Below, piece by piece: positions 12,881 through 24,970 of a stretch of 64,000 nt of DNA. The DNA lies in the NCBI GenBank assembly GCA_039720395.1, contig CM077820.1, forward strand, positions 9,089,338-9,153,337, in the 5' to 3' direction. How positions within the stretch are numbered: the stretch's first letter is position 1; each line of letters begins with the position of its first letter. Both the position numbers and the translations under genes were made by a program. The notes under the pieces are model-generated. The model saw only the letters and a list, made by a program, of their open reading frames with translations, had not been told where the DNA came from and searched no databases. The stretch is from Liquidambar formosana (taxonomy: Eukaryota; Streptophyta; Magnoliopsida; Saxifragales; Altingiaceae).

Positions 12881-14060
12881 CTCCTTTCTAAGTGACAGCT
12901 TTGTGTGATATTTTTAATTTTTTTTTTTTTTTTTTTTTTTTGGGGACAGCTTTGTGTGATTGAAATACGTGAGGTGGTGGTGGTGAACAGCGGATAGAGG
13001 GGAGGACGTGGATGGCCCAATTGAGAATTGACAAGCCATAAACTATGATACCACTCCCATAAGGAAGTATCTTGGCTAATTTATGGCACAGATGTGAGGA
13101 TGGCGATTGAGAGGAAAGATGGGGGTTGGGGTTTGAACCCTTACCAAACCAAAAAAAAAAAATTCTTTTATTTTTTTTTTTATTAACTCAAACAATGATA
13201 AATAGATATCCAAACATCCGATATAACTAATTCTCAAGCACGAAGTTATTCGTCACTTGGACAGGTGGATAGTCTTAAATCTTAGATAGAATTGAAATTG
13301 AAACTCTTTTGCATTTTGAAGTATAAGCATTTTATCCTATAGAATTGAGGGTAAGAGTTTAAAACTCCTTGTGATACTAATTAGCCAGGTTGAGACTCAT
13401 TAACATGTGAGAGTTAGATTAACTATTCTTTTATTTCCTCTTAAATAATGTCATGTTGCTTTTACTCCATGCCCTTTTTTTTCTAGTTGTTATGGTAGAG
13501 AGGAGTTTTAGTACTAGAAAAGCGATTAGAAAATGAAGAGGATCATAACAAATTATAAGTACTTGACTTGAGCAAAACAAGAATGTGCTCCCTGCATCTT
13601 CTCCCTTGATATCTTAGAGAATTTTGAATAAAAAAAGAATTTACAAGTAAGTTTTAAAGTGTCCTCGATCAAGTTTAGATACCTATCAATTAGTTGATAA
13701 ATGAAAGTCAAAGACTAATTAAGAATTAAACTAAGCTCGTAACAAAGATCATTCATTTATTCTTCCATGCCTTCAACTTAAATCAAACTCAAAACCCTCA
13801 AAATCAAACCAAAAATTAGCCTCTACCCCTACCCTAAAAAAATAAACTTTTATTTATAACCAAAAAAAAAAAAAAAAAAAAATTCCTCGAGTCATTTGGG
13901 ATGATTATCCTAATGAGCCGGATCTGGTGGTCACGTGCTTGAAATGAAAGGTGAGCTAGTAATTATGGATAGAGCTGTCTGAAAAAGCTTAAGCACTGAG
14001 AGGGGAGGGACCCACCTTACACTGGGTGGGCTACTTTTGAACGGTCGGAATAATTTAAGC
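12660..14060. promoter_or_regulatory. promoter-like GC-rich stretch without an adjacent gene
   Basis: Compared with its surroundings this region is richer in G and C and carries words common in plant promoters, for example a gtgggccccac TCP-like palindrome near 12809 and a ggtcacgtgc G-box-like core near 13931. No gene model follows on either strand within about 2 kb. It may be a relic promoter, the promoter of a non-coding RNA, or chance. Confidence 0.25.
12894..12960. mobile_element. TSD-flanked poly(T) remnant (retroposon tail only)
   Basis: The 16-mer gacagctttgtgtgat occurs at 12894-12909 and again at 12945-12960. Between them are 35 bp that are almost entirely T (atttttaa, a long T run, then ggg). 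A perfect 16-bp direct repeat enclosing little more than a poly(A/T) tail is what target-primed reverse transcription leaves when first-strand synthesis stops inside the tail. No SINE or LINE body is present. Confidence 0.7.
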
Positions 14061-14309
14061 GGTTAAGGAAGCAACTTGCACTACCACTGCTGCTGCTGCT
14101 GCTGCTACAGTGCTACACCAAATTTCCCACTTTGCACTGCCATTTGTGTTTTTGTACCTACCACGAGATGGGATTTGTGGTGCTTAAAATTCAATTATAT
14201 AATGATTATTCTTCCCCCAAAAGAAATATGTTCTGCACTCAATAAGTCTCTCTTGGGCCTCTTGGCCCACCACATCCCTCCCTGGAGAGAATAATGACAA
14301 AATCTTAAA

Positions 14310-14680
14310 CAACAGTGAGCTTAAAGTTAAGTTATGTTTGTTACGAGGGAATTAAGGAGTGAATGAAATAATGATTCATTATCCCAAAAGATGCTAGTGT
14401 TTAGTAGTCTAAGAGAATTAAATGGTCATTCCTTTGTAGGGGTGTCTATTACCTCCTATAAAGAAAATAGTCATTCATTAATAAACCAAGAGAAATGGAC
14501 AGACATTCCCACCTTTTAAAAAATGAAAATCATTAAAAGTAAATCCCATTTATTCTTTTCCATTTCATTCTTATTCTTTTCCATTCCATTCACACCCCGT
14601 ATCAAACATTAGAATGAAATTACCATTCTCATTCCCATTCTCATTCCATTCCTTCTCCATGCCCAACGGTTTTATTATGG
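14310..14680. repeat. gaatg/cattcc-rich element, MITE-like
   Basis: The left part carries gaatgaa words (around 14360) and the right part many cattcc/cattctc words (14560-14655), which pair as reverse complements. This resembles the TGGAATG/CATTCCA terminal composition of Tourist- or hAT-like plant MITEs. I could not define exact ends or a target-site duplication. Confidence 0.35.
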
Positions 14681-14804
14681 CGCAAAGTCTATTTTCATAC
14701 CATTTTTTTTTTGCTAATCGACATCCCTGTGCAAATAAAAGAGGTATTGTTTTTTATAATCCACACCCTTATATGAGTAAAAGATAAGTGTAGATTATTA
14801 AAAG

Positions 14805-15090
14805 AAAAGCAGCTCACGAGATAGGCCTTGTGTTCAAAATCCTATTTGCACAATGACCTCCTAGAGGGTATCCCAAGAGTCCAGAGTAATCCAATTGGCA
14901 TGTGTATGCCGAGAGTACTACATGAACCTGTGGGATTAGTTACTAATCCCAAAGGAACGGAGACACCAAAAGGGAAAAGGGGAGCAAAAGCAATAGTAAG
15001 ATAAGTGACCTCTAAGAAAGTCCTCCTGGTGCGCACCCAGATTCAACTTCGGCCGGTCCTTCCTAAATAGTACTGAGCCGGGTTCAAGCT
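14805..15090 (+). mobile_element. possible tRNA-derived SINE
   Basis: An A-box-like segment (cagctcacgagatagg near 14810) is followed 20-25 bp later by a B-box-like gtgttcaaaatcc (near 14831), the spacing of an internal Pol III promoter. The 3' end and target-site duplication were not found, so this is tentative. Confidence 0.3.
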
Positions 15091-16690
15091 CTAGCTCCAA
15101 AAATCAAAGTCATGGCTATAACTTAAAATAACGACTGTAAAAAATTTGTCATGCAGACCGGCCAATGTTTGTTTGGTACACATAAATGGGTTTTTATCAA
15201 GGGCTGAATGTTTTCAGTTCGGATTCTGCAATTTCAGGTCAACCTCATGTTGTGGGTCTAGCTAAACCTGATCCACTCTACCTCTTAGACGCACAGATAC
15301 ACATCTAATGCTAACATGACTAGAATTTTTCTACTGCATATCATCATGTTAGCACTAGATGCACTATTATTAAAATTTAAGTTCTTGAAACGAGCAGGAG
15401 GCCATGTGGAGTGCGGGAAATTCAAAGAGGAATGCAAATAACAAATCAACAATGACCCCATAAAGGATAATTTTGGTTGCCCTTTCCTTCAGCTCCTTCC
15501 ATGAAAGGAAAAACATCACCAACAAAGAGATTGATCATAACATTGTACAAACAACTAGGAGATTAGCTACAACTTCCCCCCAAGTCTTAGGACTGGCGGT
15601 TCCTTGTCTTATTTCAGAGCTCGAGTTACTTCTCATGGAACCAAACTCTTGTCAAACTTCAAGCCTGACCAACCTAAGGCTACATTTAAAGGGTTTAGGG
15701 ATTAGGGTTTTGTAAATGGATACCAAAGGGTACAGGAATAATACATCATACGAAGACACCAGGAGTCAGGGTGGGGTAGGATTGTATCCTCATGGTAATA
15801 ATCTAATCCAATGATACACTATCAAAAATGGGCTTGAGCAAACCTGAGTAGCAATAAATGATTCAAAAGATGCCAGTTAGGCCGACTCTCTCACTCTGGT
15901 AGTACAAAGGCAAGATCGCTTCAGACTTTACCAGAACAATGCATAAATCATAGAAACGAAGTGCTAATGATTTTCAGGGATGGCAGTGTACTGCTAAGCT
16001 AGAAACCTGTTACAACCAACTCAAATCTCATCTTTCAGTTATCATATCCAAAAAGAAATCCCAACGAGATTAGTAGAATAATTTCGCTGTCGCAATTTCT
16101 TCACAACCCTTAAAGATAGGGCCAATGGGCACTTTTGTTATGCTTGTAAAAATCGACAAATTTCTGATCCCAGAGAGATTCCAAAATTGTCACACCCATC
16201 CCAAGCGCATACTGACTAAACCTCGTCACACTTATATAACCCACCAGAGAAGCCATAAATTTCTTGTGAAACATGGTCCTGTTCAACCATTTAACAAAAC
16301 ATGCAGGTATAAATCTATTGTGAAGCATCAACAAAAATCAGAACCTCAATAATCGAATGTATTTGATGCAAACCAGCAAAACACAAACCTGTAGACAACA
16401 AAAGGAACCGGAAATGAACTAATTCTGAAGCCAGGCATGGATCACAGATTCCAAATTATGGGTAACTTGTCCAAGACCATTGATGAAATCCATTTTAAGT
16501 TTGAGAAAACATTAAATGATAGAAGTTCTGCAAACTATAAACTAATACTAACCAGGCCCTAGACATGAATTCAGAAGCGCATGTTACTTTTAAACTCCAC
16601 AACACTTGTTATGGAAAACGTCAAAAAGCAATACATTTAACTGAATTCTGCTAACAAGACGAATCATACAAACCAGTAGTTCTTGTCATG
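15090..16690. other. 3' flank of the SR gene; no gene seen
   Basis: No reliable ORF is visible. The part closest to 16695 would include the 3' UTR of the minus-strand SR gene; the rest is unassigned. Confidence 0.45.
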
Positions 16691-16694
16691 CTCA

Positions 16695-19600
16695 TCAAGA
16701 TTGAGATCTTTCCTTTGCTGGGGGTGAACGACTGCATCATCAGTAACAGAGATTATAATTAAAATTAATTAAGCATAAACAAAACATCAAACAGGTCAAT
16801 CCCAAAGGAAAAATAAAGATAAAAAATCCAACAAAAAATAATATAAGTAAAAATAAAGACATAACTATGATGATAGCAGAGAATGATACAAACCTGCGGT
16901 ATCTCTCCTGCATTGGGCTTTCAGCTCCATCAGACATGGGGCTGTCCCTCAGTTCGGGTTTGGTATTTGGGCTTAGGCCACGATGATGGATAGGACTAGC
17001 TTCCTCTTTCCGAGGACTAACACTGGGGCCACGACCATGGTCAGAGCTAGCCCTCTCTCTTCGATATGGACTACGACTGGGGGCATGACCATGGTCAGGG
17101 CTTGCCCTCTCTCTTCGATAAGGACTACGGCTAGCACCATGACCGAGGTCAGGGCTAACCCTCTCTCTTTGATAAGGACTACGACTAGGGGCACGACCAT
17201 TGTCAGGGGTAGCTCTCTCCCTTCGATAAGGGCTACGGCTGGTGCCGCGCCCATAATCAGGGCTAGCCCTCTCTCTCCTATAGGGACTCGGGGGGCGACG
17301 ACCATAATCAGGGCTAGCCCTATCCCTCCGATAAGGACTGGGGCTACGGCCACGACCATAATCAGGACTGGCCCTCTCTCTTCGGTAAGGACTCGGGGAC
17401 CGCCCCTTGTCACGACTTCTCCTCTCAGGTGACCTATCACGACTTCTTTCAGGGCTATATCCATTTCTCTTATCATCATCATCTCGTACTGCATATTCCA
17501 CTGAAATAACTCGGTCCATCAACTTGCTGCACATCAGAATATAGTACACATTAATCATCATGAGAAAGCTATTTAAAACTTGAAACCAGACAGATCCTTA
17601 AGCTAATAAGTAAATTCAGCAGGAACATTATTCACAACAATCATTGATCTTACAGGACCAAGTATTTTGTATAACCAAGAGAGGAGATTTTGACCTCATA
17701 TTTGTAGACTCCAATGCTTTGGTGGCATCCTCCTGTGATTCATACTGTATAAAAGCAAAATTCCTTCTGATCCTTATATTCACTATTTTCCCATATGGAT
17801 CAAAGTGCTTCTCCAAGTCCCTTGTCCTGGTATGATACGGATCGAAGTTAATAACAAACAAGGTCTTTGAAGGTTTCATATTAGCCGAAGATCTTCTTGA
17901 ACCTCCAGGCCTTCTAATGCCACGTTCTTGCTGCATCGCAAATTAAAAGATCTTATATGATGTGCATTATTGAAAGAAGCTACACAGAAGGGATTGGCAA
18001 AATAATCATCAATACTAATCATCTAGATGCATTACTTTAGTCCACTCAACACGAAGCCGGCGTCCTTTTCTACCAAATTCTGTACGGTCAAGTCCTCGAA
18101 TTGCATCCTCAGCATCTCTCTCATCATCCATATAGATAAAAGCAAATCCTACAAACCATTAAAGTAAAAGAATCTGAATAAACCAATTATTTTTTAACTA
18201 CGTGATTTGGAAAACTAAGTTAAGAATCCTCCCATGAAACAATTCTTCCATGTTAGATGGCATTTTTTCACCAAACAAATAAAATATACAAACCATCTAC
18301 CCGTTCCACCCAAAAAAAAAAAAAAAAAACTGAAAAAATTGGCCACCTCCGTGAAATCTATGAACTAAGTGACCAGTAAAATCAGTGACAGACCTTATCT
18401 TATGGACTAAGAGATGTCAAGGAACAAGAATCCAAAAGTGGATGTCACATGGTAGATGAATGGAAAGAGAGTGCCTTCTCCATCAATTCTGCTGCCTTTG
18501 CTGTGAGGTCTGCGTGGTTTCTACTTTGAAACGTGTCTGAAATTGGAGGCTGGGCAGAAGTCGTGAGAAATGAAAGGCAATGGTGTCTGAGGAATATGTA
18601 GGATGGTGGTGCCATTGCAGATCAGAGTGCTCTTCTTGGTAACAAGAAGAGGAAGCTCGTCACGGGCAGGAAACAGAATGCATTATAGCCCATCGGTCAT
18701 CCAGGTAGAGTATGGAAATTCCAAGATAATCCTGCGCCAAAGAAACTGTTGAGTATGGGGGTTTCACACTTCAAAAAACACGCTTTTTTTAGACATCTTG
18801 AACCCCCACACAGACTCAACAAGAGAGGATTGCCGTCGATGATTCATGCAGGTTGGATGATGTTGCAGTCGTCATATCGAGTAGCAAGATTGAGCAGAAA
18901 CTGCCACCTTTAGAGGCAGGGATTTGCCCCATGCCAAAAATACCTTGCTGCTGTAGACCACTTCCTTATTGTGTACCGTGTATATAAGTTTTATCCACTA
19001 ACTATTAAATACTGCAAACCTTTGCAGAATGAGTGCATAAACATAAAATTTGAATTCAGTCTACCTTACTCATAAGCTCAACCTCAAATAAGCATTAAAT
19101 CATTTTAACATGTGAATAAGTCAAAGCATCTAATTGCAGGAGGCCGCTAAAAGGTTTCCCGGTCATAAAGATATTGAACATAATAGTAGGATCTCTTAGA
19201 CATTTGGCCATGAGGAATATATTAACAGCATTTGCCATCCTTATTTCTCCTAAATCTACTCCATTTAAAACCACATCAGCTTTCATACTTTTTCCCGATT
19301 TGCGCCACACTTCCTTTCCCTCCACAAGTAGATCTCTGTCAACTTCCATCAATGCCAGATCATTGGGGCTAGGACTGCAATATATTAATGTCTTACACTC
19401 TTACCCAAATACAAATCCTGTTAATTCACAGGTCCTGTTAATTCACAGGTTCCAAAAGATTTTTCACCCTTTAAAATCTGTGGGAGGTCATTTGTTCTTA
19501 ATTTTGCCTCCATAAAAAAATTTCACATTTTCCTTATGAATTAGTTTAAGCGCTACCAACTTCACACAAAGCTAAAACCAGAGAGTTCAGATACAATAAC

Positions 19601-19985
19601 CTATTCATTAAAAACGAGAGAGAGAGAGAGAGAGAGAGAGAGTCAAGCCTACAATTTCTAGTTCTTATCATAACTTAAGAATCCAAGTAAAACAGCTTCG
19701 ACATCAAAGCCGTATTGATTAGCCAAAGTAAAGGAAAATGGCATGGAAATGGCATGGAAATAATGTAGATGAATAATAACAATAATAGAAATTAACTAGA
19801 AAATGAAATAAAAGCTTTTATACAGCATCAAAACTCTAAGAAAATAAAACACACAAACAAGAAGGGCAGAAAAACTTACCAGACTTCAAATCAACTCTAT
19901 CAACCTTCCCATATTTTCTGAAAAGACGCTCCAGATCAGACTGCCGAGCATCGTACTCAAAGTTTCCACAAAAGATCGGTCTCAT
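16695..19985 (-). CDS. RS41: SR splicing factor, RS subfamily (RS40/RS41-like)
   Basis: Coding exons, 5' to 3' on the minus strand: 19985-19880, 18148-18036, 17930-17695, 17526-16894 and 16731-16695. Together 1125 nt encode 374 residues; phases join cleanly and all introns are GT-AG. The protein starts [14 protein letters not shown], as in plant RS40/RS41. RRM1 (about 1-72) includes GFAFIYM; RRM2 (about 95-160) has RNP2 LFVINF and RNP1 RNFAFIQY (129-136). The RS-rich tail ends ERSQS and contains seven copies of a 17-18-residue [18 protein letters not shown] repeat. Such proteins bind exonic enhancers and recruit the spliceosome in nuclear speckles. The long intron after exon 1 (18149-19879) sits where plant RS-subfamily genes carry a conserved alternative-splicing event. 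The overlapping antisense ORFs at 16983-17494 are shadows of the repeat. Confidence 0.95.
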
Positions 19986-21231
19986 TTTCCCTAATTATAA
20001 CCTAATTATAAGCTGAAACAAAAAAAAAATTCCATTTTAATGTAGAGATAGTTGGGGGCAGGGGAAACAAAACGAAAATGAACCCATCAAACTAAATTAC
20101 AAGAACATTAATTGCAGCAGCATACTATTTTTTTATAATACAAGAGATCCCATAATAAGAAATATTAAAAGCTGCAAATGACAAGAATCAGTTAATTATC
20201 CAACATTGATTTATTCTTGTACATTTGATACAGAAAGGGCACAGAGACATACAAGTCATCTCTCAGGCAACCGATCGTTATTTTGAAATACGAAAAGAAA
20301 CAAAAACCCAAAATTCAACATGTAATGCATCATTTTTTCCTCTGTCCAATGTTTGGAGAAAAATAAACACTGGAAATGGTCTAACTGAATAGATTAACTG
20401 TTTTGTTTGCAGAACAGGAAGATGACTATTGATTAAGGGCGGTCGTCCCATGTGAATTGGATTTTTTAACTACGTTTCACATACATTTTGTAGAAAAATT
20501 CATTTTTATGAATCGAATAATTCAAGAAGATTGAAATCATCACAAATGAGAGTCAAAATTAAACAAAAAAAAAAGAGGCATTTCATGAATTTCTAAAACT
20601 TGATCCCATAAACTAACTGCATTGACAATTCTAGCATTTTTTTTTTTAAATGTCAACTACCATGAAAATTACAGTGGATCCATTCGGACGACCAAACATG
20701 CCCAAATAGGTTCGATACTTTTTCAAATGGAGGAAAGGAGCTTCTGTTTTTTTAATTATTGGGATGCTAACTTCCCCAGAAATCAACTGGTATGCACATT
20801 TCTTCAATAATACAGATTATGTGTACACAGACATAACAACCCCCCCCCCCCCACACACACACACACGCTGACTAGCTTCTTTTTCAAATAGGCTGGTACT
20901 GAATATGTGTACAAGCCCACGCGCACACGCACACAAATATACATCAACAATTTTCACTCGTGTTTATTTCAGCTCTAAATCGCAAATTTTTGTATAAAAA
21001 ATGGATTAGAGTTTCGAATAATTATAAGATTTTCGATAAATAATATATGAAAACATATAAATATATAGCATAAAAATCCATGCCATAAATTGCGTGAAAT
21101 CTTCATAACCACCAACATCATAATTTGAAACCCCAAATTACTCACAAATATATTATAATGTATTATTATATGTTTCCAAATTAAGTCCCAAAAACACAAC
21201 AAATAATGAAAAAAATAGCAAGAAAAATAAA

Positions 21232-21269
<38 letters not shown>

Positions 21270-21720
21270 CACAAGACAATTTATGCGATCAACAACTTAA
21301 AATCTTCACAAAAAATAAATTCATACTTTAAATCCCAAATTAATGGAATAAAACAAGGATCTTGAAGCATATAAATCATATAAAACATCATAAAAGTAAA
21401 AAAATAAATCAAAGCTACAAACTCTAATGCTTTATGACCAGATCTAGTCAAAGAAAGTTCAGATCTACCATTGGCGGAAACAAAAGTCACAGATCAGAGC
21501 ATAAATGCTCCGTTTGGTTCCCAAGAAAATTTTAACCTTGACCACTTATCCAGATCCAGAAAGCTCGTAAATTATTTTCTCGGTAGCTTTCTCGGAAACC
21601 AAACGGAACATTGATAAAATAAGAGAGCAACAACAAAGGGTTTCGTGATGTTTTCTCACCTTCGAAGGCAGTGATTGAAACCTTTCCGAAACTCCGAAAC
21701 CCTAACAACAGAGTTGAATG
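19986..21720 (-). other. 5' UTR exons and leader intron of the SR gene
   Basis: Just upstream of the ATG the minus strand reads a long T tract, then gtttcag, giving an acceptor with a 27-nt UTR exon at 20012-19986. The matching donor is CGAAG/GTGAG at 21660, so the first UTR exon runs from about 21720 to 21660 and the leader intron spans 20013-21659. The intron contains SSRs (CA/TG near 21233-21260, a C run near 20840) and a foldback at 21511-21610. Leader introns are common in plant SR genes; this model is inferred from splice signals only. Confidence 0.65.
21511..21610. repeat. foldback in the SR gene leader intron
   Basis: The word ccgtttggttccc near 21511 pairs with ggaaaccaaacgg near 21594, with imperfect pairing inward. 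Short foldbacks with gtttggt/accaaac ends are common plant MITEs. No target-site duplication was identified. Confidence 0.4.
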
Positions 21721-21752
21721 AAACGAAAAGCCCGTGAGTCAATATATATATT
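21697..21752 (-). promoter_or_regulatory. TATA-like box and telo-box of the SR gene
   Basis: A TATATATATT stretch lies at 21742-21752 and an AAACCCTAA telo-box (plus-strand reading) at 21697-21705, near the inferred start. Telo-boxes near the start site are frequent in plant genes for translation and RNA processing. Confidence 0.5.
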
Positions 21753-22057
21753 GGTATTATATAATGGTTTAGGTTATGACGTTATACTTATTAATTATTA
21801 TTATCGTAAAATCACCCCTATACTTCTTTTTATTTATACACGTCGCCCCGATTTGCAAAGAATGGGAACTTTGAGGGGAAAGGGATAATTTCATCAAACG
21901 AGGCATCGGTTGTATACATTTACTAATTCAAAACGACGTGGTTTAAGCACCAAAAAAAAAACACAAAAACAACCCAAAAAACACAAGGTGGTTTAAACTT
22001 GTGACGTTTCATGCTTTCCTTTGGGATGTTTTTTGCCTTGAATAAGTAATAAGAGAG

Positions 22058-23592
22058 AGGCTCTTGTGTTTGGGAAGGTATTAAAGAAGGGAATGATACT
22101 TTTATGCAAGGAGCTAAGTGGAATGTTAAAAATGGGGAAAAAATTGGTTTCTAGGACTTTTGGAATGGGCAGGGCCTATTAGACAGGCTATACAAGGACC
22201 TTTGACTATTGGGGAAGATAATATAAAAATTTTTTATCTTGTTAATGAAAATGGGGATTGGTGTTTTAGTGGATTATCTTTTGATTTTCCTTACTCTGTT
22301 TTGGATATCATTTGCCCACCTCCTATTCAACGATTTGTGAGTGGTGAGGATTGCCTTACTTGGAAAGGATCCAAAAATGGAGACTTTTGCTCCAAAACTG
22401 CTTATTCTCTTATTGATGGTTACACCCCTGATGATGTTCCTAATGATATTTGGCGTAAAATTTGGAATATCAATACCATTCCTAAAATAAAAAATTTCCT
22501 ATGGCTGTGCTGGCATAAGAAAATTGCATGTAATGATGTTCTTTTCAGAAGACATATCACCTTTTCCAATCTTTGTCTCATTTGTTTCATTGAACCTGAA
22601 ACAGTGGACCATATCGTGAGAGAGTGTGAGTATGCTAAGGAATTTTGGACCACTCTTGACCCTAAGTTTAATTGTAATGCTGGTATGTCTCTGGATACTT
22701 GGACTCGTGGGTAGGAAAAATAGGGATATGAATAGCTTTGTTTCATTCTTTGTCATCTTCCTTTTGGCACAATAGGAATAAATTTGTGTTTGAGCAACAT
22801 ATGTTATTGCCTAAGGATAATTGTGAAGCTATGCTTGTTAAGGCCACTGAATACTTCCATATTTCTAGAAAATTCAAGTTCTCAAGCATTACTAAACAGG
22901 TTATGGTGAAGTGGGTTCCTCCCTTGAGTCTGTTTTACAAGCTTAACATGGATAGGTTCTTCTTTGGGGAACCAAGGGCAAGCTTGTTCTGGGGGCATTA
23001 TTAGGAACCATCTCAGTCAGTGGATTAAAGGCTACACTCGTAGACTTGGGGTAGCATCAAGCATCAAAGCCGAGTTGTGGGGTCTTCATGACGATTTAGA
23101 GGTTGCTCTAAAATGCAATATAACCACTTATGTGTTGATATGGATGCTAGTGCGGCTGTTTCACTTATGCAGAGTTTGGTGTATGAGGCATATCCATTGA
23201 GCTTTATGATTTATGATTGCAGGTGGCTCATGGATCGCTTCTAAGAGGTTCATCTTCAGCATAAGAGTTTGGTGTCTGAGGCACATCCATTGAACTTTAT
23301 GATTTATGATTGCAGGTGGCTCATGGATCGCTTTTAAGAGGTTCATCTTCAGCATAATTTTCATGAAACCAACAAGTGTGCTAACATTATAGCTCGTAGA
23401 AGCTCCTGTTTTGATACTAGTTGTATTGTTTTTTTATGACCCTCCTTTTTGGATAGGTGACCATTTATGACCCTCCTTCTTGGATAGGTGACCAACTTGA
23501 TGCTGACTGTAGGAGTGTTTCTTATACCAGGAATGTATTGAACTTTTCTAATTAATGCTATGTTGTTTCCTTTTTACCAAAAAAAAAAAAAA
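22058..23592 (+). mobile_element. 5'-truncated LINE (zf-RVT and RNase H remnant)
   Basis: The element is bounded by the perfect 14-bp direct repeat aagtaataagagag (22044-22057 and 23593-23606) and ends in poly(A) just before the right copy, so it is a LINE inserted on the plus strand. Only the 3' part remains. An ORF at 22160-22714 encodes a zinc-binding reverse-transcriptase region (CLICFIEPETVDHIVREC pattern, typical zf-RVT) after the usual W-rich segment. After a frameshift, 22738-23200 encodes an RNase H-like domain with SIKAELWGL. Stops and frameshifts make it dead. It also carries an internal 93-bp tandem duplication (23171-23263 and 23264-23356) and a shorter one near 23437-23495. Its TSD is still perfect, although its frames are broken. 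Confidence 0.9.
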
Positions 23593-23872
23593 AAGTAATA
23601 AGAGAGCATCCTTTCTAGAATAGACAATTTTTTTTTTTCCTTTTGGGTAGGAAAGATATTAATTTAATAAGACCTACGCATTAAGTTTTTATTCAATAAT
23701 CTAAGTACAACCAAAGGGGATTTTGGAAACCTACACATTAAGTTTTTATTCAATAATCTAAGTACAACCAAAGGGAATTAGGGTTCCAAATAACTTTTGA
23801 TTTGGTGTTTTGCCTTTGCCAAATAATGTACAATTTGATTAGTTTTTATTATATATATATATATATATCAGT

Positions 23873-24225
23873 CCTAATCACGTCAACATGTGTTGATATG
23901 AGTTATATCAGCACCATGCATTGGAGGTTGTACCCGTGCATTGACCTAATGTACCTCATAATCCAATAATGCACAAGGTACAACTCCCAATATGGGTGTT
24001 GATATAGGTTATATCAACACGTGCTTACCTTATCATCATCATATATATAGGATGATGATTAGGTAAGCACGTACTGATATAACTTATATCAACATTCACA
24101 TTGAGAGTTGTACCTTGTGCATTAGTGGGATATGATGTACATTGAACCAATGTAAGGGATATAACACTCAATGCATGGTGCTAATATAACTTATATCAAC
24201 ACGTGCTGATGGGAGCATAACTGTG

Positions 24226-24230
<5 letters not shown>
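23873..24230. repeat. two foldback units in inverted orientation
   Basis: Unit 1 (about 23880-24030) is itself a palindrome: gtgttgatatgagttatatc on the left pairs with gatataggttatatcaacac on the right, with a ggttgtacc/ggtacaact core. Unit 2 (about 24060-24215) repeats these words. The spacer atcatcatc...gatgatgat is also palindromic, so the whole region can fold several ways. A decayed third copy lies at 4645-4765. This looks like a plant MITE family. Confidence 0.65.
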
Positions 24231-24278
<48 letters not shown>

Positions 24279-24939
24279 AAGGTGTGTACATTTTGAAAAA
24301 TGTTTTTCAAAGCATTCTTTTTCTCATCTTTTTTTCAAGGTTTGCATCAATTGAATAATCGTTAACTTATCCTTAAACTTCAACTCAAAAATTGAGTGGT
24401 CAAGTTTTGAACTCTTAAGCTTTCTCAAATAGAATAGAAGTCTCTCAATCCCTATTAATTTCATTAGATTGATAAATTATTAATTTCTCGTAACATTCTT
24501 AAAACCATGAGATGAAAATTTAAATTTTTAAATAAAAAATTACCCGCACATAATAATTTACTATATTTCTTTTAGTAACTCTTTATTAAAAATGATAACT
24601 ATCATTGTATTTATCCTACCAAACACAAAAAAAAAAAAAAAAAAAAGAGAGTCTCCCTCCTCGAGGATGGAGAGTTCATTCTTTCTATCTTTTCCTTTAT
24701 CCTATCCAACATGATATAAAATAACACAACTGGCACTACCAACAAGGGGGAAATTAGAAAGAAGAAGCAATTGACCATTGATGAAAAAGCTAATGAAATT
24801 AATAAAAAACTACAATGAATTCCCACCCTAAAAATAAAAAAAATAAAAATACAAAGACATATGGATCAATATACACTTTACAAAAATAGGAGGGTGTTTC
24901 TACAAAAGTCTAAAAAAGAGAGTAATTTATCCACACAAA

Positions 24940-24970
<31 letters not shown>

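Noticed and set aside
16973..17494. Large overlapping ORFs on both strands in the SR gene
   Set aside because: They are frame shadows of the repeated RS-domain codons; only the minus frame joins in phase to the RRM exons.
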